From CAYTEO01 sp964436825 (GTDB taxonomy: Bacteria; Krumholzibacteriota; Krumholzibacteriia; LZORAL124-64-63), in the NCBI GenBank assembly GCA_964436825.1, contig CAYTEO010000048.1:1-18803 (forward strand): a stretch of DNA of 18,803 bases, read 5' to 3'. Shown here one piece after another: positions 1-7,281 of this stretch. Under the pieces are notes generated by a model that saw nothing but the letters and a program-made list of their open reading frames with translations, was not told the origin of the DNA and did not search any database. The position numbers and the translations under genes were made by a program. The number at the start of each line of letters is the position of its first letter. Positions within the stretch are counted from its first letter, which is position 1.

Positions 1-55
1 GATGTCGGCAGGGAGCCGGCTTCGGACGCGGGTTCGATTCCCGCCGCCTCCACCA
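1..55 (+). ncRNA. ssrA: tmRNA, 3' end only (tRNA-like domain)
   Basis: This is the 3' tail of transfer-messenger RNA, which rescues ribosomes stalled on stop-less mRNAs. The T arm GCGGG-TTCGATT-CCCGC (29-45) is followed by the acceptor strand CGCCTCC, discriminator A and an encoded CCA ending at 55. The stretch TTCGGACGCGGGTTCGA is the hallmark 3' sequence of bacterial tmRNA. The acceptor U at tRNA position 70 and the A73 discriminator fit the alanine identity of tmRNA, whereas a tRNA-Ser with this acceptor would normally carry G73. The 5' half, the tag-peptide frame and the pseudoknots lie left of the window. A long-variable-arm tRNA is the main alternative. Confidence 0.83.
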
Positions 56-60
56 GATCC

Positions 61-95
61 ACCGCCCCGGCCATCCGGCCGGGGCGGTCCTCGTT
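61..95 (+). terminator. Hairpin terminator after tmRNA
   Basis: A perfect 12-bp inverted repeat (61-72 with 77-88, loop ATCC) starts five bases after the tmRNA CCA end. The tail CCTCGTT is only weakly T-rich, so termination is likely but not textbook. The hairpin also lies between the tmRNA and the convergent nitroreductase gene, so it may insulate both. Confidence 0.7.
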
Positions 96-133
96 CCGGT
101 ACCGGGCGGTGCCGGTCCGCCGCCCCCGGTCCG

Positions 134-652
134 CTACCCGCCCCACCGCTCCCGGTGTACCAGCTCCGCCAGGGGGCGTCGCTCCTTGGGCCCCGGCGTG
201 TCTGCCGGCCACCCCAGTGGCGTCAGGGCCACCGGCACCACGTGCTCCGGCAGTGCCAGCACCTCGCGGACCGCGGCGGGATCGAAGGCGCAGACCCAGC
301 AGGTGCCCAGGCCGCGGTCCGCCGCCGCCAGCACCAGGTGGTCCATGACGATGGCGGCGTCCACCTCCGCGCTGGACCAGCCGTCGGCCTGTCGCCGCCA
401 GCAGGCGCGGGTGTCGGCGCAGACGGCCAGCAACAGGGGCGCCTGCATGAGCCACTCCCGCCCGTAGACGTGCCGCAGCTCAGTTTCGCGGCCGGCGGTC
501 TCGACCACGACGATACCGAACGGCTGCCGGTTGGCGGCCGTCGGCGCCAGGCGGGCCGCCTCCAGGACGGCCTGCAGGTCAGCCTCGGACACGGGGTCGG
601 GACGGTAGGCCCGACAGCTGTACCGCTCACGGATCAAGTGCGTGAATTCCAT
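134..652 (-). CDS. Nitroreductase family protein
   Basis: This 172-residue protein is a small, FMN-dependent NAD(P)H oxidoreductase of the nitroreductase fold, cytoplasmic and usually a homodimer. The N-terminal RYSCRAY block (about residues 10-16) matches the family's conserved R-x-S-x-R-x-(F/Y) FMN-phosphate contact. AARLAPTAANRQPF (about 33-46) is the typical second FMN segment, and GLGTCW (about 114-119) is the conserved glycine-rich segment before the last helix. The length is normal for the single-domain subfamily. The start is supported by AGGAGG seven bases upstream on the minus strand. It is monocistronic and divergent from fba. The natural substrate (quinones, nitro compounds, flavin or others) cannot be told from the sequence. 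Confidence 0.9.
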   Translation of the reverse strand: MEFTHLIRERYSCRAYRPDPVSEADLQAVLEAARLAPTAANRQPFGIVVVETAGRETELRHVYGREWLMQAPLLLAVCADTRACWRRQADGWSSAEVDAAIVMDHLVLAAADRGLGTCWVCAFDPAAVREVLALPEHVVPVALTPLGWPADTPGPKERRPLAELVHRERWGG

Positions 653-681
653 CTCCGTTCCTCCTGTCGGGTGTCGTCGCG

Positions 682-712
682 GGGGGAGACGCCCGTTGAT
701 CGGCGTCCCCCC
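682..712. repeat. Inverted repeat around the fba -35 box
   Basis: Bases 682-693 pair with 702-712 (G-run plus GACGCC against GGCGTC plus C-run) with a single bulged A at 687. The 8-base loop CGTTGATC holds most of the proposed fba -35 hexamer. No T-tract follows on either side, so it is not a clear terminator. It could be an operator or simply chance in GC-rich DNA. Confidence 0.45.
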
Positions 713-724
713 GTGGGCTATCTT
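696..724 (+). promoter_or_regulatory. Sigma-70-type promoter for fba-kbl
   Basis: TTGATC (696-701) and TATCTT (719-724) are separated by exactly 17 bp, as expected for the housekeeping sigma factor. The predicted RNA start is near 731, giving a leader of about 50 bases before the fba start. The same TAYCTT -10 form appears ahead of fusA and the purine nucleoside phosphorylase gene. Confidence 0.6.
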
Positions 725-783
725 GGACCCGCCGCCGCGCCGCCACTGGCGCGGCTCCCGCCTCGAAACAAAGGAGTGTTGCC

Positions 784-1806
784 ATGCCTTTGGTACCCAT
801 GCGCGTCCTGCTGGACCACGCCGCCGAGCACGGCTACGGCGTCGGTGCCTTCAACGTCAACAACATGGAACAGATCCAGGCCATCATGATGGCCGCCGAG
901 GAGACCAACTCGCCGGTCATCGTCCAGGCCTCCCGCGGGGCCCGATCCTACTCCCAGGACGCCTACCTGCGCCACCTCATGCTGGCGGCCGCGGAGCTGC
1001 ACCCGCGCATCCCCATCGCCATGCACCAGGACCACGGCAACAGCCCGGCCACCTGCATCAGCGCCATCGAGCAGGGGTTCACCTCCGTGATGATGGACGG
1101 CTCACTCCTGGAGGACGGCAAGACCCCGTCCACCTACGAGTACAACGTCAGGGTCACCCGGGAGGTGGTGGCCTACGCCCACGCCCGCGGCGTCACCGTG
1201 GAGGCGGAGCTGGGCACCCTGGGCGGGATCGAGGACGGCCAGGGGGCGGGCCTCACCGAGGACGAGGTCCTCTCGCACCTGACCGACCCGGACCAGGCGG
1301 AGCAGTTCGTGGCCGAGACCGGCTGCGACGCCCTGGCCGTGGCCATCGGCACCAGCCACGGCGCCTACAAGTTCACCCGCAAGCCCACCGGCGACGTGCT
1401 GAAGATGGACCTCATCGAGGAGATCCATCGCCGGCTGCCCAACACCCACCTGGTGATGCACGGCAGCAGCTCCGTGCCCAGGGAGCTGGTGGACATCATC
1501 AACGAGTACGGCGGGCAGATGCCCGAGACGTACGGCGTGCCGGTGGAGGCCATCCAGCAGGGGATCCGCCACGGCGTGCGCAAGATCAACGTGGACACCG
1601 ACAACCGGCTGGCCATCACCGGCGCCATCCGCAAGGTCTTCGCCGAGCGGCCCGACGTCTTCGATCCCCGCGCCTACCTCAAGCCGGCGCGCGAGGCCAT
1701 GGCCGAGGTCGTCAAGGCACGGATGATCGCCTTCGGGCAGGCCGGCTGGGCCGACAAGGTGCCGGTGCGGTCCCTGGACGAGATGAAGGTCTTCTACGGC
1801 GCCTGA
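784..1806 (+). CDS. fba: Class II fructose-1,6-bisphosphate aldolase
   Basis: This 340-residue zinc-dependent aldolase reversibly cleaves fructose-1,6-bisphosphate into dihydroxyacetone phosphate and glyceraldehyde-3-phosphate, serving glycolysis and gluconeogenesis in the cytosol. Visible family motifs are HQDHG (81-85; the Asp is the catalytic acid and the second His a metal ligand), the glycine-rich EAELGTLGG block, GTSHGAYK (metal-ligand His192), HGSSSVP (His226) and GVRKINVDTD near the phosphate site. Length and motifs best match the 'class IIB / Calvin-cycle subtype' rather than the E. coli-type enzyme. AAGGAG lies seven bases before ATG. It is followed 41 bases later by kbl, probably in one transcript. 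No other Calvin-cycle gene is present, so the subtype name does not imply carbon fixation here. Confidence 0.95.
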   Translation: MPLVPMRVLLDHAAEHGYGVGAFNVNNMEQIQAIMMAAEETNSPVIVQASRGARSYSQDAYLRHLMLAAAELHPRIPIAMHQDHGNSPATCISAIEQGFTSVMMDGSLLEDGKTPSTYEYNVRVTREVVAYAHARGVTVEAELGTLGGIEDGQGAGLTEDEVLSHLTDPDQAEQFVAETGCDALAVAIGTSHGAYKFTRKPTGDVLKMDLIEEIHRRLPNTHLVMHGSSSVPRELVDIINEYGGQMPETYGVPVEAIQQGIRHGVRKINVDTDNRLAITGAIRKVFAERPDVFDPRAYLKPAREAMAEVVKARMIAFGQAGWADKVPVRSLDEMKVFYGA

Positions 1807-1847
1807 CCGGTCGGCCGGCGCCCGGCGTTGCAACCCGGGAGGATGTG

Positions 1848-3047
1848 ATGTACGGCAAGGTGGGCGAGATGCTCCGGCGCGAGCTGGAGGCCATCCGCGA
1901 GCAGGGACTCTACAAGGACGAGCGGATCATCGAGAGCCCCCAGGGGGCCGAGGTCACCGTCGGCGGGCGGAAGATCCTGAACTTCTGCGCCAACAACTAC
2001 CTGGGCCTGGCGTCGGACCCGCGGGTGGTGGAGGCGGCCAGGCGGACCCTGGACGAGTGGGGGTACGGGCTCAGCTCGGTCAGGTTCATCTGTGGCACGA
2101 CGACCCTGCACAAGGAGCTGGAGGCGGCCCTGTCGGAGTTCCTGGGCACCGAGGACACCATCCTCTACGCCGCCTGCTTCGACGCCAACGGCGGGGTGTT
2201 CGAACCGCTGATGACCGACAGCACGGCCATCATCACCGACAGGCTGAACCACGCCTCGATCATCGACGGCGTGCGGCTGGCCAAGGCGCGGCGGCTGATC
2301 TACGAGCACGCCGACCTGGAAGACCTGGAGGCGAAGCTGCGCGAGGCGGCCGACGCGGAGATCCGCCTGGTCGTCACCGACGGCGTTTTCTCCATGGACG
2401 GCGACTACGCCCCCCTGGACGGGATCTGCGACCTGGCCGAGAAGTACGACGCCCTGGTCATGGTGGACGACAGCCACGCCACCGGGTTCGTCGGCCCGAC
2501 GGGCCGGGGCACCAGCGAGAAGTTCGGCGTCATCGGCCGGGTCGACATCGTCACCACGACCCTGGGCAAGGCCCTGGGCGGCGCCCTGGGCGGCTGCACC
2601 AGCGGGCGGAAGGAGATCGTCGAGTGGTTGCGCCAGAAGAGCCGGCCGTACCTGTTCTCCAACTCCCTGCCGCCGGTGGTCTGCGGGGCGGCCCTGGAGG
2701 TGCTGCGCATCCTGCGCGAGGACACCGGGCCCCTGTCGCGGCTGCAGGAGAACGAGCGGCGGCTGCGTGCCGGCTTCCGCGAGCTGGGCTTCGACGTGGA
2801 CGACGGGGAGCATCCCATCGTCCCGGTCCACTTCCGGAAGTTCGAGAACGACGCCATCCTGGCCCAGCGCATGAGCGCCGACCTGCTGGAGGAGGGGATC
2901 TACGTCATCGGCTTCAGCTACCCGGTCGTGCCGCGCGGCCAGGCCCGGATCCGCCTGCAGGTCTCGGCCGCCCACGCGCCCGAGCACATCGACCGCTGCC
3001 TGGAGGCCTTCGCCAAGGTGGGGCGCAAGCATGGCGTCATCGGCTGA
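1848..3047 (+). CDS. kbl: Glycine C-acetyltransferase (2-amino-3-ketobutyrate CoA ligase)
   Basis: This 399-residue PLP enzyme of the alpha-oxoamine synthase family interconverts 2-amino-3-oxobutyrate plus CoA with glycine plus acetyl-CoA, the second step of threonine breakdown. The motifs NNYLGLA (about 44-50), GTTTLHKELE (84-93), VDDSHATGF (206-214) and TLGKALGG with the Schiff-base lysine K241 match Kbl closely, and the length equals E. coli Kbl (about 398). Family relatives are serine palmitoyltransferase, 8-amino-7-oxononanoate synthase and 5-aminolevulinate synthase. The SSVRFICGT segment favours Kbl over these. Start chosen at ATG 1848, with GGGAGG five bases upstream. The usual partner tdh (threonine dehydrogenase) is not adjacent. 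A strong hairpin follows the stop. Confidence 0.93.
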   Translation: MYGKVGEMLRRELEAIREQGLYKDERIIESPQGAEVTVGGRKILNFCANNYLGLASDPRVVEAARRTLDEWGYGLSSVRFICGTTTLHKELEAALSEFLGTEDTILYAACFDANGGVFEPLMTDSTAIITDRLNHASIIDGVRLAKARRLIYEHADLEDLEAKLREAADAEIRLVVTDGVFSMDGDYAPLDGICDLAEKYDALVMVDDSHATGFVGPTGRGTSEKFGVIGRVDIVTTTLGKALGGALGGCTSGRKEIVEWLRQKSRPYLFSNSLPPVVCGAALEVLRILREDTGPLSRLQENERRLRAGFRELGFDVDDGEHPIVPVHFRKFENDAILAQRMSADLLEEGIYVIGFSYPVVPRGQARIRLQVSAAHAPEHIDRCLEAFAKVGRKHGVIG

Positions 3048-3065
3048 GGAAATCCGCCGACGGGC

Positions 3066-3093
3066 TTGCGCCCGGCGCTCTCCCTGCTATCTT
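3066..3093 (+). promoter_or_regulatory. Sigma-70-type promoter for the fusA operon
   Basis: TTGCGC (3066-3071) and TATCTT (3088-3093) are separated by 16 bp just after the kbl stop codon. The predicted start is near 3100, immediately before a 13-bp inverted repeat, leaving a structured leader of about 107 bases before fusA. Confidence 0.55.
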
Positions 3094-3101
3094 ACGCGCG
3101 G

Positions 3102-3129
3102 CGACGCTCGCCCCACGGGGCGAGCGTCG
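3102..3129 (+). terminator. Strong hairpin at the start of the fusA leader / end of kbl
   Basis: Bases 3102-3114 and 3117-3129 form a perfect 13-bp inverted repeat (in practice 12 bp with a CACG loop), followed by GTCTTATT. Read from kbl it looks like a rho-independent terminator with a poor U-tract. Read from the promoter at 3066-3093 it lies at the extreme 5' end of the fusA mRNA, where it could act as a stabilising or attenuating leader hairpin. The sequence does not decide between these. Confidence 0.55.
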
Positions 3130-3206
3130 GTCTTATTCGCGCCGGGACGCCGCGTCCCGGCCAGGCGAGGGCAAGCGCCGCGCGGGCGGCGGTCTGGACG
3201 GGAACC

Positions 3207-5297
3207 ATGAGCAAGGACATCAGCAAGCTGCGGAACATCGGCATCAGCGCCCACATCGACTCGGGCAAGACGACGCTGACCGAGCGGATCCTCTACTATA
3301 CCGGTCGCATCCACGCCATCCACGAGGTGCGCGGCAAGGACGGCGTCGGCGCCACGATGGACTCCATGGAGCTGGAGCGTGAGCGGGGCATCACCATCGC
3401 CTCGGCCTCCACCTACTGCCAGTGGAACGACCACGAGATCAACATCATCGACACGCCGGGGCACGTGGACTTCACCATCGAGGTCGAGCGGGCGCTGCGC
3501 GTCCTGGACGGCGCCGTGCTGGTCCTCTGCGCCGTGGCCGGCGTCCAGAGCCAGTCCATGACCGTCGACCGGCAGATGCGCCGCTACAAGGTGCCGCGGC
3601 TGGCGTTCGTCAACAAGTGCGACCGCAGCGGTGCCAACCCCATGCGCGTCACCGATCAGCTGCGCGAGAAGCTGAAGCACAACGCGGTGATGATGCAGCT
3701 GCCCCTGGGGCTGGAGGGGGAGCACGAGGGGGTCATCGACCTGGTCCGGATGCAGGCCTGCCGCTTCGAGGGGGAGAACGGCGAGCACCTGGTCTGGGGC
3801 GAGATCCCCGAGCAGTACCGCCTGGACGCCGAGCTGCGCCGCGAGATGCTGCTCGACGCGGCCAGCATGTTCAGCGACGAGCTGACCGAGGCGATCCTCG
3901 AGGACGCCGTCACCGAGGAGCTGATCCACGAGGCGGTCCGCCGCGGCACCATCGCCCGCGAGCTGACCCCCGTCTTCGTGGGCAGCGCCTACAAGAACAA
4001 GGGCGTCCAGCTGTTGCTGGACGCGGTGACGCGCTACCTGCCGGCTCCCACCGACGTGGAGAACGAGGCGCACCGGATCCTGCCGGACGGCAGCGAGGAG
4101 ACCTTCGTCCTGACCAACGACCCGGACGATCCCTTCGTGGCCCACGCCTTCAAGCTGGAGGACGGTCCCTACGGCCAGCTCACCTACCTGCGCGTCTACC
4201 AGGGGACGATCCGCAAGGGCGACACGATCGTCAACACGCGGACCGGGCGTAAGGCCAAGGTCGGCCGGCTGGTGCGGATGCACGCCGACGAGATGGTCGA
4301 CGTCACCGAGGCCGCGGCCGGGGACATCGCCGCCCTGTTCGGGATCGACTGCGCCTCGGGCGACACCTTCACCGACGGCGACCAGGTCTCGCTGACCTCG
4401 ATCCACGTCCCCGAGCCGGTCGTCTCGCTGGCCATCAAGCCCCTGGACAACAAGTCCCAGAACAACCTGGCCAAGGCCCTGAACCGGTTCACCAAGGAGG
4501 ACCCCACCTTCCAGACCCGCAAGGACGAGGAGACGGGCGACACGCTCATCCTCGGGATGGGGGAGCTGCACCTGGAGGTCTACCTCGAGAGGATCAAGCG
4601 CGAGTACGGCGCCCAGGTGGAGGTGGGCCAGCCGCTGGTCTCCTACCGGGAGACGATCACCCGCCCGGTGCGCTTCGACTACACGCATCGCAAGCAGACC
4701 GGCGGGTCGGGCCAGTACGGCCGGATCGTCGGGGTCATGGAGCCGAGCGACGATGGCGAGTTCCACTTCGAGAACCGGGTCGTGGGCGGCAACATCCCCG
4801 GCGAGTTCATCCCCTCGGTCGAGAAGGGATTCCGCTCCCAGCTGGAGAAGGGGGCCTTCATCGGCTACCCCGTCCAGGGACTGCGGATCGTCCTGGAGGA
4901 CGGGGCGCACCACCCGGTCGACAGCTCCGACCAGGCGTTCCAGGCGGCCGCGCGCGGCGCCTTCCGCAGCCACTACGGGCAGGGGCAGCCTATTGCCCTG
5001 GAGCCGCTGATGCTCGTCGCCGTCGAGGGTCCGTCCGAGTTCCAGGGCGAGATCATCGGCACGCTGATGCAGCGGCGCGGGATCATCATGGGCACGACCG
5101 AGGACGAGGGCTTCATCCGCATCGAGGCCCACGTCCCGCTGGCGGAGATGTTCGGTTACGCGACGGTGCTCCGCTCGGCCACCCAGGGCAAGGCAGAGTT
5201 CACCATGGAGTTCGCCCGCTACGCGCCGGCGCCGGCCGAGGTGACCGAGAAGCTGGTCGCCGACTACCAGGCCAAGCGGGCCGCGGGCAACAAGTAG
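3207..5297 (+). CDS. fusA: Translation elongation factor G, EF-G1 (mitochondrial/spirochaete-type)
   Basis: This 696-residue ribosomal translocase GTPase moves tRNAs and mRNA through the ribosome. G motifs are AHIDSGKT (15-22), the switch I region ending in RGITI, DTPGH (82-86), NKCD (136-139) and GSAYKNKG for the last G motif. Domains II-V follow with normal EF-G length. Ser in AHIDSGKT (Ala in classical EF-G), HEVRGKDGVGATMDSMELE in switch I, and NKCD mark the EF-G1 subgroup of mitochondria, spirochaetes, planctomycetes and some Deltaproteobacteria. Such organisms often have a second EF-G2 for ribosome recycling, which is not in this window. ATG 3207 was chosen because family homology starts there. 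The Shine-Dalgarno is weak (GGACGGGAA). An unassigned ATPase gene follows after 16 bases. Confidence 0.96.
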   Translation: MSKDISKLRNIGISAHIDSGKTTLTERILYYTGRIHAIHEVRGKDGVGATMDSMELERERGITIASASTYCQWNDHEINIIDTPGHVDFTIEVERALRVLDGAVLVLCAVAGVQSQSMTVDRQMRRYKVPRLAFVNKCDRSGANPMRVTDQLREKLKHNAVMMQLPLGLEGEHEGVIDLVRMQACRFEGENGEHLVWGEIPEQYRLDAELRREMLLDAASMFSDELTEAILEDAVTEELIHEAVRRGTIARELTPVFVGSAYKNKGVQLLLDAVTRYLPAPTDVENEAHRILPDGSEETFVLTNDPDDPFVAHAFKLEDGPYGQLTYLRVYQGTIRKGDTIVNTRTGRKAKVGRLVRMHADEMVDVTEAAAGDIAALFGIDCASGDTFTDGDQVSLTSIHVPEPVVSLAIKPLDNKSQNNLAKALNRFTKEDPTFQTRKDEETGDTLILGMGELHLEVYLERIKREYGAQVEVGQPLVSYRETITRPVRFDYTHRKQTGGSGQYGRIVGVMEPSDDGEFHFENRVVGGNIPGEFIPSVEKGFRSQLEKGAFIGYPVQGLRIVLEDGAHHPVDSSDQAFQAAARGAFRSHYGQGQPIALEPLMLVAVEGPSEFQGEIIGTLMQRRGIIMGTTEDEGFIRIEAHVPLAEMFGYATVLRSATQGKAEFTMEFARYAPAPAEVTEKLVADYQAKRAAGNK

Positions 5298-5313
5298 GAC
5301 GGAGGCAACGACG

Positions 5314-6021
5314 ATGCCCACGCAGGATACACGCTTCCACAGCCCCTTGCGGGTGTTCGAGAAGGCGCTGGACGGCGGTCTGGGCGCCGGTGAGATCGGG
5401 GTCGTGCTCTCCCGTCCCGGGGTCGGCAAGACGGCCCTGCTGGTGGGAATGGCGGTCGATGCCCTGCTGCAGGGGCGGTCGGTCCTGCACATCTCCACCG
5501 AGGAATCGGTCCGGGAGGTGCGCCGCTTCTACGACGAGGTCTTCGAGCGGATGGCCGACAATCTGAAGCTCGACAACCGGATGCAGCGCCAGCTGGACCT
5601 GGAGCGCAACCGCCACATCCTGGTCTACAACCGCAAGGAGTTCTCCCTGGAGAAGCTCCGCCAGTCGGTGGCGTTCCTGGCCGAGGCCGCCGATTTTCGG
5701 CCGCAGCTGGTCATCATGGACGGCACGCCTCGCTACGAGCACACCGAGCAGTGGGAGATCGACGGCGTGCGGGAGCTGGCCCGCGACCTGGAGGCCGCCG
5801 TCTGGACCTCGTCGCTGCTGCATCGCGACGGCCAGGAGACGGACGAGCGGGGTGTGCCGCGGGCCGTGGCCCGCTTCGACGCCGACCTGTCGGTCATCGT
5901 CGTCCTGGAGCCGGAGCGGGACCACGTCCAGGTCCGGGTCGTCAAGGCCACGGCCCTGGCCGGTGCCGCGGCGCCGCGCCTGGAACTGGATCCCCGCACC
6001 CTGCTGCTGCGCTGGCGTTGA
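5314..6021 (+). CDS. RecA/KaiC-like P-loop ATPase of unknown function
   Basis: I do not recognise a named family. The 235-residue soluble protein has a Walker A loop RPGVGKT (34-40), preceded by GGLGAGEIGVVLS as in KaiC/RadA/RecA-type ATPases. A Walker B-like strand PQLVIMDG (130-137) follows, then a conserved-looking WTSSLLHRDGQ segment resembling the strand after Walker B that carries the phosphate sensor. The C-terminal part (DADLSVIVVLEPERDHVQVRV) resembles the final beta strands of a RecA core. A basic and glutamine/asparagine-rich insert (about 80-115) separates the two motifs. GGAGG stands eight bases before ATG. It lies 16 bases after fusA and 43 before yggS, so it is co-transcribed with a translation GTPase. 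A role in translation or ribosome maintenance is possible but unproven. Confidence 0.75.
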   Translation: MPTQDTRFHSPLRVFEKALDGGLGAGEIGVVLSRPGVGKTALLVGMAVDALLQGRSVLHISTEESVREVRRFYDEVFERMADNLKLDNRMQRQLDLERNRHILVYNRKEFSLEKLRQSVAFLAEAADFRPQLVIMDGTPRYEHTEQWEIDGVRELARDLEAAVWTSSLLHRDGQETDERGVPRAVARFDADLSVIVVLEPERDHVQVRVVKATALAGAAAPRLELDPRTLLLRWR

Positions 6022-6064
6022 GGCGCCGGCCCGCAGCCGGAGTCGCCGGGCAGGAGGTGCCGAG

Positions 6065-6799
6065 ATGAGCGAGGTCGCCACCCGTCTGGCCGCGGTCCGC
6101 CGGCGGATCGCCGAGGCCTGCCGCCGCGCCGGGCGTTCCCCGGACGGTGTCCGCCTGGTGGCGGTCACCAAGCGGATCCCGCTGCCGCTGGTCGTCGAGG
6201 CCTGCCGTGCCGGCCAGTGGGACCTGGGAGAGAACCGGGTCCAGGACGCCCTGCCCCGCCAGCAGGAGCTGGCCGACGCCCTGCGGGCCGAAGGCCTGGA
6301 TCCCGCGCCGGTGCGCTGGCACTTCATCGGACCGCTCCAGCGCAACAAGGTGCGCAAGGTCACGGGCGCGTTCGCGCTCGTCCACGCCGTCGACACGATC
6401 CCGCTGGCGGAGCGGCTCTCCGCCGTCGCCGCCGAGAGGGGGTGTCGCCAGCCGATCCTGCTGGAGGTCAACATCAGCGCGGAACCCCAGAAGCACGGCT
6501 TCGCGCCCGCCGAGACGGCCCCCGCCGCCGAGCGGATCGCCGCCCTGCCGCACCTGGAGGTCCGGGGCCTGATGGGGATGGCCCGTTTCGGGGCCGACGA
6601 GCAGGAACTCCACCGCAGCTTCGCCCTGCTCCGCCGGCTGCGGGACGACCTCGCAGCGCGGCTGGGCACGCCGTTGCCGGAGCTGAGCATGGGCATGTCG
6701 GGCGACTTCGAGATCGCCATCGCCGAGGGGGCCACCCTGGTCCGGATCGGCACCGCCATCTTCGGCCCCCGACCGCCCCTGGCAGGAGGTGAGGGATGA
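6065..6799 (+). CDS. yggS: YggS/PLPBP family pyridoxal-phosphate-binding protein
   Basis: This 244-residue protein belongs to the single-domain alanine-racemase-fold family that binds PLP and maintains vitamin B6 and amino/keto acid balance, without known catalytic turnover. The PLP lysine is K36 in LVAVTK, the same number as in E. coli YggS. WHFIGPLQRNKVRK (about 91-104), ELSMGMSGDFEIAIAEGAT and VRIGTAIFG near the C terminus are family signatures. AGGAGGT lies six bases before the chosen ATG; an upstream in-frame extension is shadow coding over the preceding ATPase gene. It overlaps yggT by four bases (ATGA), the widely conserved yggS-yggT pairing. Confidence 0.94.
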   Translation: MSEVATRLAAVRRRIAEACRRAGRSPDGVRLVAVTKRIPLPLVVEACRAGQWDLGENRVQDALPRQQELADALRAEGLDPAPVRWHFIGPLQRNKVRKVTGAFALVHAVDTIPLAERLSAVAAERGCRQPILLEVNISAEPQKHGFAPAETAPAAERIAALPHLEVRGLMGMARFGADEQELHRSFALLRRLRDDLAARLGTPLPELSMGMSGDFEIAIAEGATLVRIGTAIFGPRPPLAGGEG

Positions 6800-7041
6800 T
6801 CGCCCGGCTCCTGCTGTCCGTCTGCCAGGTCTACAGCTGGCTGATCATCATCCGCGTCCTGATCGGCTGGCTCGCCCCGGGGACCCGCAACGAGGTGCTG
6901 CTGATGGTCTGCCGGGTCACCGATCCGTTGCTGGACCGGCTGCGACCGCTGCTGCCGCTGCCGGGGATCGATCTCTCGCCCATCCTGGCGCTGCTGCTGG
7001 TCAGGCTGGTCTGCCGCCTCCTGGTGGGTCTGCTGGCGTGA
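6796..7041 (+). CDS. yggT: YggT family small integral membrane protein
   Basis: This 81-residue membrane protein has two hydrophobic segments (about 1-26 and 58-81) around a short polar loop. The first ends with IIIRVLIGWL, the loop has a TDPLLDRLRPLLP motif (family form T-(E/D)-P-x-L-x-x-x-R), and the second begins with GIDLSPIL (family form G-x-D-x-S-P). These identify YggT (one repeat; the E. coli protein has two). The family's function is poorly defined, with links to osmotic tolerance and, in firmicutes, to cell-division gene clusters. The start overlaps the yggS stop as ATGA, with AGGAGGTG five to twelve bases upstream. It is the last gene of the fusA operon; no clear terminator follows. 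Confidence 0.88.
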   Translation: MIARLLLSVCQVYSWLIIIRVLIGWLAPGTRNEVLLMVCRVTDPLLDRLRPLLPLPGIDLSPILALLLVRLVCRLLVGLLA

Positions 7042-7180
7042 CGGCTCGTGCCACGGCCGTCGCGGCCCGCCCGCTCCCGTCGTCGGCGAGACGCCGCCAA
7101 CTTCAACAGTGACAACCGATTGGGTGCGCGGCGGGATGGCGCGGGCGGCGAAACACATTTTCCGGGGCACAACCAACGCT

Positions 7181-7208
7181 TTGCCGGCCGGTGACGGCAT
7201 GTTACCTT
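7181..7208 (+). promoter_or_regulatory. Sigma-70-type promoter for the PNP-ileS-...-mltG operon
   Basis: TTGCCG (7181-7186) and TACCTT (7203-7208) are 16 bp apart in the only sizeable gap (240 bases) before the nine-gene operon. The predicted start is near 7215, about 67 bases before the PNP start codon. The -10 context TACCTTACCGCG closely resembles TATCTTACGCGCG of the fusA promoter. Confidence 0.5.
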
Positions 7209-7281
7209 ACCGCGTCCCGAGTCGGGCGGCTCCGACGCTCCGCCCGCGGTGGACCGCTTCGTTCCGTCCAGGAGGATACCC

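Noticed and set aside
1..55. A tRNA-Ser or other long-variable-arm tRNA 3' end
   Set aside because: The discriminator is A with U70 in the acceptor, and the TTCGGACGCGGGTTCGA block matches tmRNA; serine tRNAs with this acceptor usually have G73.
642..1847. Long in-frame N-terminal extension of kbl
   Set aside because: It runs over fba in another frame. The Kbl homology begins at 1848, where a good ribosome binding site is present.
3087..5498. 803-codon open frame on the minus strand
   Set aside because: It is antisense to fusA with shadow-type composition and no recognisable domain or ribosome binding site.
5200..7200. 666-codon minus-strand frame across the ATPase, yggS and yggT genes
   Set aside because: It covers three clearly coding + strand genes and shows no family motif; it is a GC-driven shadow.
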